A stretch of DNA of 5,763 nt from Bacteroidota bacterium (GTDB lineage Bacteria; Bacteroidota; Rhodothermia; Rhodothermales; UBA10348), in NCBI GenBank assembly GCA_022571135.1, contig JACZYK010000165.1, positions 682-6,444 on the forward strand. The letters run 5' to 3'. Below, in pieces: positions 5,309-5,763 of this stretch. Both the position numbers and the translations under genes were made by a program. Position 1 is the first letter of the stretch. The number at the start of each line of letters is the position of its first letter. The notes under the pieces are model-generated. The model searched no databases. It saw only the letters and a list, made by a program, of their open reading frames with translations, and was not told where the DNA came from.

Positions 5309-5763
5309 ATGAGCACAAAAGGTCGTGTACTGGTCGCCATGAGCGGCGGAGTCGACTCTTCCGTCGCAGCCGTGCTGCTGAGGGAAAGCGGATACGAAGT
5401 CGTCGGCATCACCATGAAAACCTGGGACTATGCGTCTTCGGGGGGACATTCCGGTAAGGTCGTGGGCTGCTGCACGCTCGAGTCGATGAACGATGCCCGC
5501 GCGGTCGCGATCAAATACGATTTCAAGCACTTCATCGTGGATATCCGCGAGGAGTTCGGCGCCTGGGTCATCGATCGTTTCACGGACGAGTACATGGCGG
5601 GTAGAACGCCGAATCCCTGCGTGCTCTGCAACACCCACATCAAATGGGCTGCGCTTATGCGGCGAGCCGACGCTCTCGGGTGTGAATTCATTTCGACCGG
5701 TCATTACGCCCGTCTTCGCTACGACGCGGATCTCGACCGGCACGTTCTGATGAAGGCTCTGGA
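5309..5763 (+). CDS. mnmA: tRNA-specific 2-thiouridylase MnmA, N-terminal part (cut by right edge)
   Basis: MnmA (TrmU) adenylates and thiolates U34 of the tRNAs for Lys, Glu and Gln in the cytoplasm, taking sulfur from a persulfide relay. The 151 residues present, of roughly 360-380 expected, include the ATP-binding PP-loop SGGVDSS (residues 12-18) and the following VVGITMKTWDY. They also include GCCTLESMNDARAVA (53-67) and GRTPNPCVLCNTHIKW (98-113), with the nucleophile Cys104 equivalent to E. coli Cys102, and the STGHYAR motif (129-135). The second catalytic cysteine lies beyond the window. The start at 5309 gives the expected short MSTKGRVLVAMSGG lead-in; no strong ribosome site precedes it. 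It lies 45 bases after the regulator gene with no terminator between, so the two may be co-transcribed. The open frame continues through 5763. Confidence 0.96.
   Translation, partial: MSTKGRVLVAMSGGVDSSVAAVLLRESGYEVVGITMKTWDYASSGGHSGKVVGCCTLESMNDARAVAIKYDFKHFIVDIREEFGAWVIDRFTDEYMAGRTPNPCVLCNTHIKWAALMRRADALGCEFISTGHYARLRYDADLDRHVLMKAL

Noticed and set aside
5144..5743. Minus-strand open frame of 199 codons
   Set aside because: It is antisense to the regulator's 3' end and mnmA, which has diagnostic PP-loop and catalytic cysteine motifs on the plus strand.

Overview
The window looks like chromosomal DNA from a moderately GC-rich, Gram-negative-type bacterium. I place it tentatively in the Bacteroidota/Rhodothermota (FCB) group. 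The reasons are a PKD plus fibronectin-like tail of a large secreted protein, a six-bladed-propeller-like exported protein beside a lipoprotein, mostly weak or absent Shine-Dalgarno sequences, and the style of the MnmA N-terminus. No rRNA, tRNA, CRISPR array or complete mobile element is visible.

Left part (1-570, minus strand): the C-terminal part of a secreted modular protein. It has the last strand of a PKD domain, a proline-rich linker and two related fibronectin-like modules, and it runs off the left edge. Its 5' part is missing. PKD similarity stops abruptly near 528, no start codon is available in the open frame, and an in-frame stop lies at 571-573. The break sits beside an A6 tract and two small hairpins, so this is a broken gene, a rearrangement point or an assembly join.

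Middle (571-2305, plus strand): about 160 bases of non-coding DNA, then two exported proteins in tandem. These are a 349-residue NHL/six-bladed-propeller-like protein and a 154-residue lipoprotein of unknown function. They probably form one small unit acting at the cell envelope.

Minus-strand block (2350-4400): aroQ (type II 3-dehydroquinate dehydratase, shikimate pathway) followed by a 509-residue Wzx/MOP-type polysaccharide flippase. The flippase converges on the lipoprotein gene with a 44-base gap.

Right part (about 4401-5763, plus strand): an intergenic region with an AT-rich patch flanked by near-identical direct repeats. It is followed by a transcription factor with a BldC/excisionase-like MerR helix-turn-helix fused to an all-helical putative sensor domain. 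Then comes the 5' part of mnmA (tRNA 2-thiouridine synthase), cut by the right edge. The regulator is divergent from aroQ and 45 bases upstream of mnmA, so it could control itself, mnmA or aroQ.

Most of the window is ordinary housekeeping and envelope content. The points worth a second look are the truncated PKD/fibronectin tail with its junction structure, the propeller plus lipoprotein pair, and the regulator with its candidate direct-repeat operator.
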